64,000 nucleotides of DNA from Vagococcus_D sp963518325 (GTDB lineage: Bacteria > Bacillota > Bacilli > Lactobacillales > Vagococcaceae). Position 1 is the stretch's first letter. Each line of letters starts with the position of its first letter. The DNA is taken from the NCBI RefSeq assembly GCF_963518325.1, contig NZ_CAUQJB010000011.1, positions 1 through 64,000 on the forward strand, given 5' to 3'. This document shows, in pieces, positions 1 through 8,815 of this stretch. The translations under genes were made by a program, and so were the position numbers. Below the pieces are notes generated by a model. That model saw nothing but the letters and a program-made list of their open reading frames with translations, was not told the DNA's origin and did not search any database.

Positions 1-143
1 TTTAGCATAACAATCCATCCTTTGGAAGTTTATCGCTGAGATGGCAGTTAGCTAGCGACGAGGGGCTTTTTTCATAACTACGCATTCTTAATATTTTGAA
101 AATGAGTCATGGTTTCACTCACTGGACTGCTTGTTCTGTTTGA
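1..143. repeat. tandem direct repeat, copy 1 (cut by window edge)
   Basis: Nearly identical to 215-357 at a fixed offset of 214 bases, with only a few substitutions. It probably extends left of the window. On the minus strand both copies encode a similar short peptide tail containing LTAISAINFQ, and copy 1 continues through 214 with KRQWTSEVISRF. This suggests a duplicated 3' gene end rather than a non-coding repeat. The parent protein is not recognised. Confidence 0.85.
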
Positions 144-214
144 TCAAGAACGTCGATAAAATAATTCGTTATAAAACGACTGATAACTTCACTCGTCCAT
201 TGACGTTTTGATTT

Positions 215-357
215 TTTAGCATAACAATCCATCCTTTGGAAGTTTATCGCTGAGATGGCAGTTAGCTAGTAACGAGGGACTTTTTTCATAACTACGCATT
301 CTTAATATTCTGAAAATGAGTCATGGTTTCACTCACTGGACTACTTGTTCTGTTTGA
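215..357. repeat. tandem direct repeat, copy 2
   Basis: Second copy of the block at 1-143. Minus-strand similarity continues beyond 357 in diverged form: a TTTATAAC segment near 375-385 matches 167-175 and is followed by different residues. One copy therefore appears to have decayed after the duplication. Region 358-588 holds no convincing gene. A 107-codon plus-strand frame there has no ribosome site and overlaps the broken acetyltransferase. Confidence 0.85.
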
Positions 358-588
358 ACAAACCGATGATGAAATGGCTTGTTATAAAACAGGTGACGGC
401 TCAATCAACCTTTAAAATTTTGATATTAATTCTCATTCTTTTTTTAATTAGACGTATCAGTGAGATAGTCCTTTATATTGGTCTTTGTAAGTCAACCAAA
501 CAATATAAAGGCTTTTTTGTCTTTTCCCTCCCTTTAATTAAAGAAATACGCCCCTATATCTTCACAACACTAGTGACACTACGTAATT

Positions 589-957
589 CTATTTATTATA
601 ATGTCGCTCACCAACTGCCACAAACCCACATTTTTCATAAAAGACTCTTGCTGTTGCCTGAGCATTGACACTAATTTTTTCATAGCCTCGTAAACTTAGA
701 TCTTCTATCAGAAAGCGGACTAATCTTAGACCATAACCCCGTCCCTGGTATCGCGAAACAACGGCAAAACTCGTTAAATGTACGACACTTACCTTCTCAT
801 TCTAAGCAACTTAATCTTGCCACTAATTGATTGTCAACCAGACCATCGAAAAATCATTGTCTTTTTCAATCCCTAAGTTCTCTGTATAAAGGCTTTCGCA
901 AAACAAGCCTCTCTGAATAAAGGGGTTCATCCAGTTGTGATCCTTTACTACTCCCAT
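589..957 (-). pseudogene. broken GNAT-family N-acetyltransferase
   Basis: The minus strand starts with ATG at 957 and reads MGVVKDHNWMNPFIQ. It then loses frame near 840-860, where both candidate frames meet stops. It resumes as VSVVHLTSFAVVSRYQGRGYG, followed by LRLVRFLIEDL, ending ARVFYEKCGFVAVGERHYNK and a stop at 589. The RYQGRGYG block is the acetyl-CoA-binding motif A (R/Q-x-x-G-x-G/A) of GNAT enzymes, and the FYEKCGF block is motif B. At least one frameshift and a nonsense codon make it non-functional. Which GNAT subfamily it came from cannot be said. Confidence 0.8.
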
Positions 958-1095
958 TTTTCCCTCTCAACACCTTTCATCTCATCACATAATTTTATCA
1001 TAAAACCAGGCTAGACTTTCTTTGGGTCGGATAAATCACCCTTCTCACGATTTTATCACAAATGATAAGAAACCGCTTTTTTAGTATAGCTATGT

Positions 1096-1101
1096 TATAA
1101 T
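1096..1101 (+). promoter_or_regulatory. -10 element upstream of the 145-aa/DUF1003 pair
   Basis: A perfect TATAAT lies 33 bases before the ATG at 1134. The -35 region around 1074-1079 is poor. An AGAGG ribosome site lies at about 1122-1126. Confidence 0.5.
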
Positions 1102-1133
1102 TAAGGCACAAAAAAATCAAAAGAGGTAATAAA

Positions 1134-1571
1134 ATGACAGATCAATTGCAACAAGATCAACTAGAAAAAATCAAAGAATGGAATGAACTTTTTGAAACAC
1201 TTATGCTTGGTGTTATTTTTGGTGAAATCGAGACAAAAGAAATCGACATCACCTCCAACATGATTCAATTGGATTTTAGTGGTAGGTCTCTGTCTGCCCT
1301 CCCTCACGCTGAGGAGCTTCTGACTTTTCCCACCACCCCTCCTACTTCTTTCAAAGAAGTTTATAAAAATCCAGTCATCGCAGACTATATCTACAGTCTA
1401 TACCCTCACCGGGAGATTGATTTTGAGAAAGTCGTAACTCATATGGGACACGAAATAATAATTGACCAGTCAAATCTGGAGGGACACCCCTGGTTAAATG
1501 CCCTTGCAGAGGGGATCAATAATGCGGTCTTAGCTCTTGTTCATATCCGTGTTTTTATTATTATTAATTAG
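1134..1571 (+). CDS. hypothetical protein, first gene of DUF1003 operon
   Basis: A 145-residue protein I do not recognise. It is acidic in the N-terminal half and has no signal peptide. The last ~12 residues (ALVHIRVFIIIN) are hydrophobic. A TATAAT box and an AGAGGTAAT ribosome site precede the ATG. The stop at 1569-1571 is immediately followed by the ribosome site of the DUF1003 gene, so the two are probably cotranscribed and translationally coupled. Codon use resembles the neighbours. No catalytic motif is visible, and a function in concert with the membrane protein is only inferred from spacing. Confidence 0.7.
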   Translation: MTDQLQQDQLEKIKEWNELFETLMLGVIFGEIETKEIDITSNMIQLDFSGRSLSALPHAEELLTFPTTPPTSFKEVYKNPVIADYIYSLYPHREIDFEKVVTHMGHEIIIDQSNLEGHPWLNALAEGINNAVLALVHIRVFIIIN

Positions 1572-1586
1572 ATGGAGGAATATTCA

Positions 1587-2309
1587 ATGACGACACAAAA
1601 AAAATGCGATATTTGTTCGACCTCTTTATCCTCAGCAGTTCTTTTTCAACACATTGAACCGGAAATTCAAGCTCTTTTATTGAAAGATTATCCCCAACTT
1701 AAGGATGATTCGCTTATCTGTTTTTCTCATGTTATGGATTATCGCCTTGCCCATATTAAAAGTCAGATAAAAAGCGATTCTGATGAAATGGCCAAAATTA
1801 ATAAAACAGTCATCAGCAGCATTAAGACCGGTTCACCAATTTCTGAAAACACCAATACTAGTATCAATGATCAGTTAACTGCAGGTCAGAAAACCGCAGA
1901 TGCCATTGCTCGTTTTGGCGGTAGCTGGCCTTTTATCTTTACTTTTATCGGAGTCTTAGTCGTCTGGATTATTATCAATTCAATTGCTCTTTTTGCCAAA
2001 CCTTTTGATCCTTATCCTTTCATCTTGTTAAACCTGGTTCTTTCTTGCCTGGCGGCAGTTCAGGCCCCTGTTATTATGATGAGTCAGAATCGCCAAGGAG
2101 AGCGGGACCGGATGCAAACCAATAACGATTACCAAACTAACCTAAAGGCCGAAATAGAAATTCGCCTGCTCCATCAAAAAATGGATCACCTGCTTAACAA
2201 CGAATGGCAACACCTCGTTGAAATGCAAAATATCCAACTTTCCTTGCTTGAAGAATTACAAAAGCAAATCAATGAAATAGAAAACGGTCAGATTAACGAC
2301 AACAAATAA
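1587..2309 (+). CDS. DUF1003 membrane protein
   Basis: A cytoplasmic N-terminus with a C-x-x-C pair (CDIC) is followed by FGGSWPFIFTFIGVLVVWII, the hallmark first membrane segment of DUF1003. A second segment follows (FILLNLVLSCLAAVQAPVIM), then the conserved SQNRQGERDR loop and a charged, coiled-coil-like C-terminus. ATG 1587 is preferred over the in-frame ATG at 1572, because GGAGG at 1574-1578 lies 8 bases ahead of it and would sit inside the longer version. The biochemical role of DUF1003 proteins is unknown. It ends just before a bidirectional terminator. Confidence 0.85.
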   Translation: MTTQKKCDICSTSLSSAVLFQHIEPEIQALLLKDYPQLKDDSLICFSHVMDYRLAHIKSQIKSDSDEMAKINKTVISSIKTGSPISENTNTSINDQLTAGQKTADAIARFGGSWPFIFTFIGVLVVWIIINSIALFAKPFDPYPFILLNLVLSCLAAVQAPVIMMSQNRQGERDRMQTNNDYQTNLKAEIEIRLLHQKMDHLLNNEWQHLVEMQNIQLSLLEELQKQINEIENGQINDNK

Positions 2310-2310
2310 A

Positions 2311-2346
2311 AACATCATTGCCTCAAGTATCTGAGGCGATGATGTT
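2311..2346. terminator. bidirectional intrinsic terminator
   Basis: Arms at 2311-2325 and 2332-2346 (AACATCATTGCCTCA type) pair almost perfectly. T-rich tracts follow on both strands. It separates the convergent DUF1003 gene and the 77-aa membrane protein gene. Confidence 0.85.
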
Positions 2347-2363
2347 TTTATCTTAAAAGACTT

Positions 2364-2597
2364 TTAACGATACACGTAATTAATGAAAAATAACAAAGCA
2401 ATGAAGACAGGGAAAAAGACCAGATAAACAGTTTTAAACTTAATTTCCTTCGAAGACACAGACGGAATGAAAGACAACAATAACAAGATAGCTAAACCGT
2501 ATAAGGTGGCCTCCTCAGCAATCACTTTTGTGACAAACAACCCAATTGTGGCAGCCGCTGTTAGAGCCAGCGCCAAAGTAACTTTTTTATTTTGCAT
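2364..2597 (-). CDS. small hypothetical membrane protein
   Basis: A 77-residue protein with about three predicted membrane segments: residues 6-24, 32-47 and 58-74. It has a short basic start (MQNKKV). AAAGGAG precedes the ATG at normal spacing. It lies 39 bases downstream of the TVP38-family gene on the same strand, so it is probably cotranscribed with it. No family is recognised. Confidence 0.65.
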   Translation of the reverse strand: MQNKKVTLALALTAAATIGLFVTKVIAEEATLYGLAILLLLSFIPSVSSKEIKFKTVYLVFFPVFIALLFFINYVYR

Positions 2598-2636
2598 TTT
2601 CCCGCTCCTTTATAACAGCAATTGTCAGCTTTTAGA

Positions 2637-3377
2637 CTAAACTGATTCAACCACTTTGCCCTTCTTAGACAATTGGTTCATTTTTTCTTGGATTTGACGT
2701 TTAAAAATAAGACTGATTACAAGTATCAGCAATACCACGACAGCGATTATCCCCATGATAGCATAATTTTTTTTCAACACTGAATCACCTAACCACGTCC
2801 ACATAATCGTCGATGGTAAACTTGCCAAAGACATACTGATTAAGTAACGGCTCAAAGTAATCTCCGTTTGGGCAAACATATAAGGCAGTATCCCATTTGG
2901 CACCCCAGGAATAACATAGGAAGCAAAGACTAATAACTCAGGTTTTTCCATTTCCTTAATTTTATTAAAATCAAAAAATTTATTCTTTTTCTTGGACTCC
3001 TTAAGACGGCTGGCAAAAAACATCCCAAAGGTTTTTTTGAATTGTCTGACGCCCAAAAAGATAATCGTATTCCCCAGCACATAACCAAACAAACTAATTA
3101 AAGTCCCCCACCATATGCCGTAACAGAGACCTGCCAGTATTTCCACAACGGCTGATGGCACCACAACTAAAATCGCCTGAAGTGCTTGTAGACCAATTAA
3201 ACTTAGCACACCTTTGATACCGTAAGTATGGATATAGGACACAACTTTGCCTTCATTACCAGAATCCTTTATCACCTGCTTAAGTAATGGATACAAATCA
3301 ACAAACAGCCCTAAAATCAAGACCACAAATAGTGCAAGTAAAATAATTGAAAGTACTATTTCCTTTCTATTTTTCAT
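2637..3377 (-). CDS. TVP38/TMEM64 (SNARE-associated/DedA-like) membrane protein
   Basis: A 246-residue polytopic membrane protein. The central block GLCYGIWWGTLISLFGYVLG, the following NTIIFLGVRQF and the later FASYVIPGVPNGILPYMFA with a conserved proline-glycine turn are typical of the VTT domain shared by TVP38/TMEM64 and DedA proteins. That superfamily includes lipid scramblases and flippases. The length is normal for the bacterial family. N- and C-terminal hydrophobic helices flank the domain. Substrate and physiological role cannot be told from sequence. It is expressed on the minus strand with the 77-aa protein. Confidence 0.85.
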   Translation of the reverse strand: MKNRKEIVLSIILLALFVVLILGLFVDLYPLLKQVIKDSGNEGKVVSYIHTYGIKGVLSLIGLQALQAILVVVPSAVVEILAGLCYGIWWGTLISLFGYVLGNTIIFLGVRQFKKTFGMFFASRLKESKKKNKFFDFNKIKEMEKPELLVFASYVIPGVPNGILPYMFAQTEITLSRYLISMSLASLPSTIMWTWLGDSVLKKNYAIMGIIAVVVLLILVISLIFKRQIQEKMNQLSKKGKVVESV

Positions 3378-3539
3378 AAAGTCTCCCGTCAGTCAGTTTT
3401 TTTAAAGTGATATCTTTTAAATACGTCTATAATAGAAGTGATATAGCTACATAATACTACAGTTTGACCGTAATATAAACTAATAGCCAAGGTAGCTTTC
3501 ACAACATAACCTCCACCTATGTCCAATAAATGTAAATAG

Positions 3540-3568
3540 TTGACTTTCAACTAAATTCTTAAGATAAT
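3540..3568 (+). promoter_or_regulatory. promoter of menFDHC operon
   Basis: TTGACT at 3540-3545, a 17-base spacer and GATAAT at 3563-3568. The AAGGA ribosome site follows at about 3615. This is the best sigma-A match in the gap. Confidence 0.7.
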
Positions 3569-3632
3569 TGGGAGTTGAAACTGTCACTTTTTTAGTTACA
3601 GAAGTGCCTACAGAAAGGAAGTATCGCAACAC

Positions 3633-4982
3633 ATGAATCTCCCAGACTCTCTCGTCACAGCATATAAAGAAGGATATCGTGAATTTAGCTGGATAGTAGA
3701 AGTATCACAAGCAATCGATCCTTTAGTTCTTTTCGCTAAAAGCCAAGCTTATCAAGGTCAGCGTTTTTACTGGCAGACACCTAGCCATGATTTAGTATTA
3801 ATCGGCTGTGGTCAACAGGAAATGCTTATTCCAACTGAACTAACTGACCAAGAATTAACTCATCTAATGAAGGCTAAACAAGATAACATCTATCATAATC
3901 AACACATACCTGGAACAGGCAGCCTTTTATTCGGTGGTCTGCCCTTTAATCACGCCCATCACGCAGAAGAGCTTTGGGGACCTCTCGATCAAGGGTTGTT
4001 TTATTTGCCAGCTTTAATGGTTAGCATCATTGACAGTCATGCTTATAGTACCTTCAACTTCGCTGCCTCTTCCTTGGAAGAATTATCTGAGGCCTGGCAC
4101 CAGCGACAAGAAGACCTTCTGACCTGGTTCAAGGCGCCTCTGCCCTCTGAAGAAAAGACTTCACTGACAAAAAAAGAGCTCCATGTTGAAGAGTGGCTAG
4201 AAGTTGTTGACCAAACTGTGGCAGAGATTAAAGCACATTCTCCTTTAAAAAAAGTCGTGTTAGCTCGACAGTTAGCCATTAACAGTCAACGACCATGGCA
4301 AACTGCTACAATTCTGAAACGCTTAACGGAGCAGCAACAAGCAACTTACATTTACGCTTTGGAAAAAGACGATTATCTTTTTATTGGGGCAAGTCCAGAA
4401 CGGTTGCTTCAAGGGACTAGTTCTGAATACATCACCGCCTGCATTGCTGGTTCGATTGCCAGAGGAGCCACACTGGAAGAGGATCAACGTTTGGGTCAAG
4501 AACTGTTAAACGATCTGAAAAATCAGCAAGAACACCAAATTGTCGTGGACCAAATTGCTGGCGATTTTCAACAGATGATCGCCGAGGACTTGCTTATTCA
4601 ACCAGCAAGTCTCTTAAAAAATCGTGATATTCAGCATTTACATATTCCTTTACGAGGGAAAAGAAAAGATGGCACAACCTTGATTGGAGGGGTTAAACAA
4701 TTACATCCCACCCCTGCTCTCGGCGGTCAACCAAAAGGATTAGCTAGAGAGTTTATTGCCCAACATGAACCTTTAGGTCGGGGATTGTACGGAGGCCCCA
4801 TTGGCTGGGTTTCACTTCAAGATGATTGTGGTGAATTCGCCGTCGGCATCCGCTCGGCGATTTTAACTAAACAAACGGGCTATCTCTATGCCGGTTGTGG
4901 GATCGTTGCTGACTCAGTGGCTGAATCTGAACGACAGGAAACGGCGATAAAATTCCAACCCATGTTGCGAGCAATCGGTTAA
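3633..4982 (+). CDS. menF: isochorismate synthase MenF
   Basis: Converts chorismate to isochorismate, the entry step to menaquinone. The 449-residue length is normal for the chorismate-binding (ADC synthase) superfamily. Visible landmarks are KKVVLARQL (~res 206-214, general base lysine region), FIGASPERLL, CIAGSIARG, the LHPTPALGGQP block (~353-363) and GLYGGPIGW, with the C-terminal GCGIVADSVAESE metal-binding stretch. An AAGGA site precedes the ATG. First gene of four in the operon, 36 bases before menD. EntC/DhbC-type siderophore use is unlikely because the neighbours are menD, menH and menC. Confidence 0.95.
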   Translation: MNLPDSLVTAYKEGYREFSWIVEVSQAIDPLVLFAKSQAYQGQRFYWQTPSHDLVLIGCGQQEMLIPTELTDQELTHLMKAKQDNIYHNQHIPGTGSLLFGGLPFNHAHHAEELWGPLDQGLFYLPALMVSIIDSHAYSTFNFAASSLEELSEAWHQRQEDLLTWFKAPLPSEEKTSLTKKELHVEEWLEVVDQTVAEIKAHSPLKKVVLARQLAINSQRPWQTATILKRLTEQQQATYIYALEKDDYLFIGASPERLLQGTSSEYITACIAGSIARGATLEEDQRLGQELLNDLKNQQEHQIVVDQIAGDFQQMIAEDLLIQPASLLKNRDIQHLHIPLRGKRKDGTTLIGGVKQLHPTPALGGQPKGLAREFIAQHEPLGRGLYGGPIGWVSLQDDCGEFAVGIRSAILTKQTGYLYAGCGIVADSVAESERQETAIKFQPMLRAIG

Positions 4983-5018
4983 GGTAAACTGTATGTGTTT
5001 AATTAGGAGGAAATCAAG

Positions 5019-6740
5019 ATGTCCCATCAAGAAATAATGACACGTTATTTATTACAATTTATTCAGGGCTTGATTGCCAGTCAGGTCAAGACGGCTGTCA
5101 TTAGCCCTGGTTCGCGCTCTACGCCACTCGCATTACTCTTGCACAGAGAGCCAGCCATTCAAACCTTTATCGCCGTCGATGAACGTTCCGCTGGTTTTTT
5201 CGCTTTAGGGTTAAGTAAAACTCAGAATCGGCCTGTGGCCTTACTTTGTACGTCTGGAACAGCAGCGGCAAATTATTACCCTGCGATTTGCGAAGCTCAG
5301 GAAAGCAATATTCCGTTAATTGTCTTAACAACTGATCGACCTCATGAATTGCGACAAGTCGGCGCTCCTCAAGCCATGGATCAGCTCAATCTGTTTCAAG
5401 GGCATGTCAAACTGTTTGTGGAGATGGCCTTACCTGAGGCTACACCAACCATGCTCACTTATGCTTATTGGCAAGGGTTGCGTTCTGTCCAGACAGCTGG
5501 TCAAATCCCTGCTGGACCGGTTCATTTAAACTTTCCTTTAAGAGAACCTTTGTTGCCTGACTTAAACTTAACCAGCTCATCACCTGCTACTAAACAAGTC
5601 TTTCAAGGTCAACAACATTTAAATAACAGCGACTTAACCTATCTGGCCGCCCATTGGTCTAATAAACGGGGCTTGCTAATTGTCGGCGGTAGTCAAGGGA
5701 CCAGGGAGGCTCAGCAATTCATCAAACTCGCAGAGTCTCTTGGCTGGCCAATCTTAAGTGATCCGCTGGCAAACATTCTGACATGTGGCAGTCAAAGCCC
5801 CTCGATTATTGCCGGCGGCGACTTACTGATTGCCGATTTGCCTGAAAAATTGAAGCCTGAAATTATCGTGCAATTCGGCCTCTTACCCATTTCAAAAGAG
5901 CTAATGATTTGGCTTGCTACTCTTGAGGCGACTGACACTGAACGTTTTTTTATTGATCAAAATGGCCAATGGCAAGAACAATTAAAACAGGCTCAAGTCA
6001 TGATTCAAGCCAATGAACAAGGCCTACTCAGCGAGCTACTTGCGCTGCCATTAGAGCCGATTGAACGGGCTTGGTTAGCATCATGGAAAGTTTCTGAAAA
6101 GCTAGTTCAAGAGGTTTTAGTCACTGATAGTCCTCAATTAACTGAAGCTCAGGCTAGTCTGCTGGTTCATCAACATATGACAGCTGATGGGCAGCTATTT
6201 GTCGCCAACAGCATGCCTATTCGTTATTTGGATCGTTATATGGTACCACGAGCCACTCCTTACCAACTCTATGGAAATCGGGGTATCAACGGCATCGATG
6301 GTGTTGTTTCAACCGCTTTAGGAATGACGGCAGCTGCGCCACATCGACAAAACGTCTTACTAGTTGGGGATTTAACTCTTTATCACGATATGAATGGACT
6401 ATTTCTCAGTAAAAAATACCAACTACCTTTAACGATTGTTCTATTGAATAATAATGGCGGTGGCATTTTTTCCTTTCTTTCACAGAATCAACTGGAAGAA
6501 CCAGATTTCGAGGCTCTTTTCGGTACGCCTTTGGACATGGACTTTTCATTGGTTGCCGATCTCTATGAAGGAAGCTATCACTTAGTAGAAAGCCCACAGC
6601 AGTTGGTACACTTACTTAAGACGCCAACGGATCATCTGCGTGTTTTGGAAATCCAAACTCAGCGTCAGGAGAACCTTCCAGAATTAGAACGAATTAAAGC
6701 AACCATTCACCAGCAATTAGGTCAGATCGATGAGATATAA
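5019..6740 (+). CDS. menD: 2-succinyl-5-enolpyruvyl-6-hydroxy-3-cyclohexene-1-carboxylate synthase MenD
   Basis: Thiamine diphosphate enzyme that joins isochorismate and 2-oxoglutarate (SEPHCHC synthase). The 573 residues show the N-terminal SPGSRSTPL motif (~29-37), the ThDP-activating glutamate in AVDERSAGF, CTSGTAAANYYPA, the HELRQVGAPQAMDQ loop and the C-terminal ThDP/Mg motif GDLTLYHDMNGL followed by NNNGGGIF. AGGAGG precedes the ATG. Its 3' end overlaps menH by 11 bases, implying coupled translation. Confidence 0.97.
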   Translation: MSHQEIMTRYLLQFIQGLIASQVKTAVISPGSRSTPLALLLHREPAIQTFIAVDERSAGFFALGLSKTQNRPVALLCTSGTAAANYYPAICEAQESNIPLIVLTTDRPHELRQVGAPQAMDQLNLFQGHVKLFVEMALPEATPTMLTYAYWQGLRSVQTAGQIPAGPVHLNFPLREPLLPDLNLTSSSPATKQVFQGQQHLNNSDLTYLAAHWSNKRGLLIVGGSQGTREAQQFIKLAESLGWPILSDPLANILTCGSQSPSIIAGGDLLIADLPEKLKPEIIVQFGLLPISKELMIWLATLEATDTERFFIDQNGQWQEQLKQAQVMIQANEQGLLSELLALPLEPIERAWLASWKVSEKLVQEVLVTDSPQLTEAQASLLVHQHMTADGQLFVANSMPIRYLDRYMVPRATPYQLYGNRGINGIDGVVSTALGMTAAAPHRQNVLLVGDLTLYHDMNGLFLSKKYQLPLTIVLLNNNGGGIFSFLSQNQLEEPDFEALFGTPLDMDFSLVADLYEGSYHLVESPQQLVHLLKTPTDHLRVLEIQTQRQENLPELERIKATIHQQLGQIDEI

Positions 6741-7569
6741 CCGTCACGGTGTTGCCTATTATTATACTTGGCTGAACGATCATCAGAGTTCTCGGCCAAC
6801 ACTCCTCTGCCTCCATGGCTTCACAGGAACCAGTGAAACCTTCAGACAGATAGCCGAGGAAATTCCCGAATACAACCTCTTGGCAATCGATTTAATTGGA
6901 CATGGCCAAACCGAGAGCCTAGTCCATCCATATCGTTACCAACTTACCAGTTTGATTCAAGATCTTAAGGGATTGATGGATCACCTTAACTTAACTTCTT
7001 TTGCACTTTTAGGTTATTCAATGGGAGCCCGTGTTGCTTTAAGTTTTGCGTTGACTTACCCAGAATCCATCACCCATTTAATACTAGAAAGTGGCTCACC
7101 TGGTTTATCCACTGATGTAGCTCGCCAACAACGCCGCAACAGTGATTTGAAATTAGCTCAGAAACTTTTAAACTCCCCCATAGCAGAATTCGTGAAATGT
7201 TGGGAGCAGTTGCCTTTATTCGCCAGCCAAAAACGTTTGGGTCACACGATACAGCTAAAAATAAAAAATGAACGACTTCATCAATCAGCTTTTGGCTTAG
7301 CCACAAGTCTTTGGGGAATGGGAACTGGTAGCCAACCTAATTATTGGCCCCAGCTGTCTGATTTGAACAAGATGCCCCTCTTACTTATTACAGGGAGCGA
7401 AGACCCTAAATTTCAAGAAATTGCGGGAAAGATGGTTGCCTTGCAACCATCCATCACTAGTCAAACAATTGAGCTGGCCGGTCATGCCGTTCATTTGGAA
7501 CAGCCCCAATTATTCGCCAGCAGCCTGAAGCAGTGGTTAAAAGGAGAGACATTAAATGAAACTCACTAA
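6730..7569 (+). CDS. menH: SHCHC synthase MenH, alpha/beta hydrolase fold
   Basis: Removes pyruvate from SEPHCHC to give 2-succinyl-6-hydroxy-2,4-cyclohexadiene-1-carboxylate. The 279-residue alpha/beta hydrolase has the HGFTG oxyanion region (29-33), the nucleophile elbow GYSMG (95-99, Ser97), a late acid in TGSEDPK and a histidine in GHAVHLEQP. The start overlaps menD by 11 bases and the end overlaps menC by 14, so position in the men operon supports MenH over a generic hydrolase. Confidence 0.92.
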   Translation: MRYNRHGVAYYYTWLNDHQSSRPTLLCLHGFTGTSETFRQIAEEIPEYNLLAIDLIGHGQTESLVHPYRYQLTSLIQDLKGLMDHLNLTSFALLGYSMGARVALSFALTYPESITHLILESGSPGLSTDVARQQRRNSDLKLAQKLLNSPIAEFVKCWEQLPLFASQKRLGHTIQLKIKNERLHQSAFGLATSLWGMGTGSQPNYWPQLSDLNKMPLLLITGSEDPKFQEIAGKMVALQPSITSQTIELAGHAVHLEQPQLFASSLKQWLKGETLNETH

Positions 7570-8668
7570 AATTGAAAGTTACCATGTTCGTTTGCCTTTG
7601 ATGACACCCTTTCAAACTAGCTATGGCACTCTCACTACGAAGGCCTTTGATTTAATAATCGTAACCGATGAGCTAGGAAATCAGGGATATGGTGAGCTCT
7701 TGCCCTTTGAACAGCCCGATTATTTGGAAGAAACCCTCGCTACCGCCCGCATTATTTTAAGGGATCATCTAGTTCCTTTATTGGTAGATCGACTCATCGA
7801 GCATCCTCGTGATGTCAGTGCCTTTTTCGCCCCAGTTAGAGGAAATGAAATGGCTAAGGCTTGCATTGAAACAGCGATTTGGGATTTATACGCCAAGGCT
7901 CAGGGAAAATCCATCAGCGATTATTTCAAAAACACTCGTTCTCAAATTCCTGTTGGCATCAGTTTAGGGATTGAAACAGACTTAAACAAACTAATCGCTA
8001 CCGTTGAACAAGCTGTCAAAAATGGGTATCAGCGTGTTAAATTAAAAATAAAGCCCGGCTACGACATTGAACCAGTCAAACGCCTGCGTCAACTGTTTCC
8101 TGAGCTCACTCTAATGGTTGATGCTAACTCGGCTTACGGATTAGCTGATATTCCTCAACTAAAAAAACTGGATAGCTATCAATTGGCAATGATTGAACAA
8201 CCCTTTGCTGTCAATGACTTTCTAGATCATCGTCAATTGCAAAAACAACTTGAAACCCCCATCTGTTTGGATGAGAACATTCGTAATTTAAAAGATTGTC
8301 AACTGGCTCATCACTTAGGCAGCTGTCGCAGTATTAATTTGAAAATCTCCCGAGTCGGTGGACTAACAGAAGCCATGGCCATTATCGACTATTGTCAACA
8401 ACATGAGCTGATGGTTTGGCTCGGTGGAATGTTTGAATCTGGCGTCGGCCGCGGGCTAAATCTTCACTTTGCTTCTCAGGCATCCTTAGCTTTCCCAGGA
8501 GACCTCTCTGCCTCGGAGCGTTATTTTCATGAAGATATTATCACCACCCCTTTTCGTTTGAAGGATGGTTTGATGACCGTGCCGACTGGGTTAGGAATAG
8601 GCATCACTCTAGACTGGCATCAGTTAAATAAGCTTGCTAGCTACCACCTTCTATTCCGAGAAAATTAA
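7556..8668 (+). CDS. menC: o-succinylbenzoate synthase MenC
   Basis: Enolase-superfamily dehydratase that makes o-succinylbenzoate. The 370 residues show the KLKIK catalytic lysine pair (~164-168), metal ligands in VDANSAY, IEQPF and CLDENI, and the second lysine in LKISRVGG. AAAGGAGAG precedes the ATG and lies inside menH. It ends the operon, followed by a terminator. menB, menE and the prenyltransferase menA are not in this window. Because OSB synthases are promiscuous, an N-acylamino acid racemase side activity is possible. Confidence 0.93.
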   Translation: MKLTKIESYHVRLPLMTPFQTSYGTLTTKAFDLIIVTDELGNQGYGELLPFEQPDYLEETLATARIILRDHLVPLLVDRLIEHPRDVSAFFAPVRGNEMAKACIETAIWDLYAKAQGKSISDYFKNTRSQIPVGISLGIETDLNKLIATVEQAVKNGYQRVKLKIKPGYDIEPVKRLRQLFPELTLMVDANSAYGLADIPQLKKLDSYQLAMIEQPFAVNDFLDHRQLQKQLETPICLDENIRNLKDCQLAHHLGSCRSINLKISRVGGLTEAMAIIDYCQQHELMVWLGGMFESGVGRGLNLHFASQASLAFPGDLSASERYFHEDIITTPFRLKDGLMTVPTGLGIGITLDWHQLNKLASYHLLFREN

Positions 8669-8750
8669 GCATAGACAAGTTAGAAACTTCCTTTTTCTTG
8701 CGACTATTTAAAAGCAGTTCTCTTTTTCTGAAAATCAGCAGTAAAATCAC

Positions 8751-8798
8751 AAAAAAAAAGCCTGTCAACTCCAAGCATGAGTTGACAGGCTTTTTTTT
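8751..8798. terminator. strong bidirectional terminator after menC
   Basis: A 12-bp perfect stem (8760-8771 with 8779-8790) flanked by nine A on the left and eight T on the right extends to about 20 bp. It works in both directions, serving menC and the convergent GNAT gene. Confidence 0.95.
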
Positions 8799-8815
8799 GA
8801 CATCTGCTCCCATTC

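Noticed and set aside
345..668. 107-codon plus-strand frame
   Set aside because: No ribosome site, runs through repeat copy 2 and antisense to the GNAT pseudogene; hydrophobic runs look like chance translation of AT-rich DNA.
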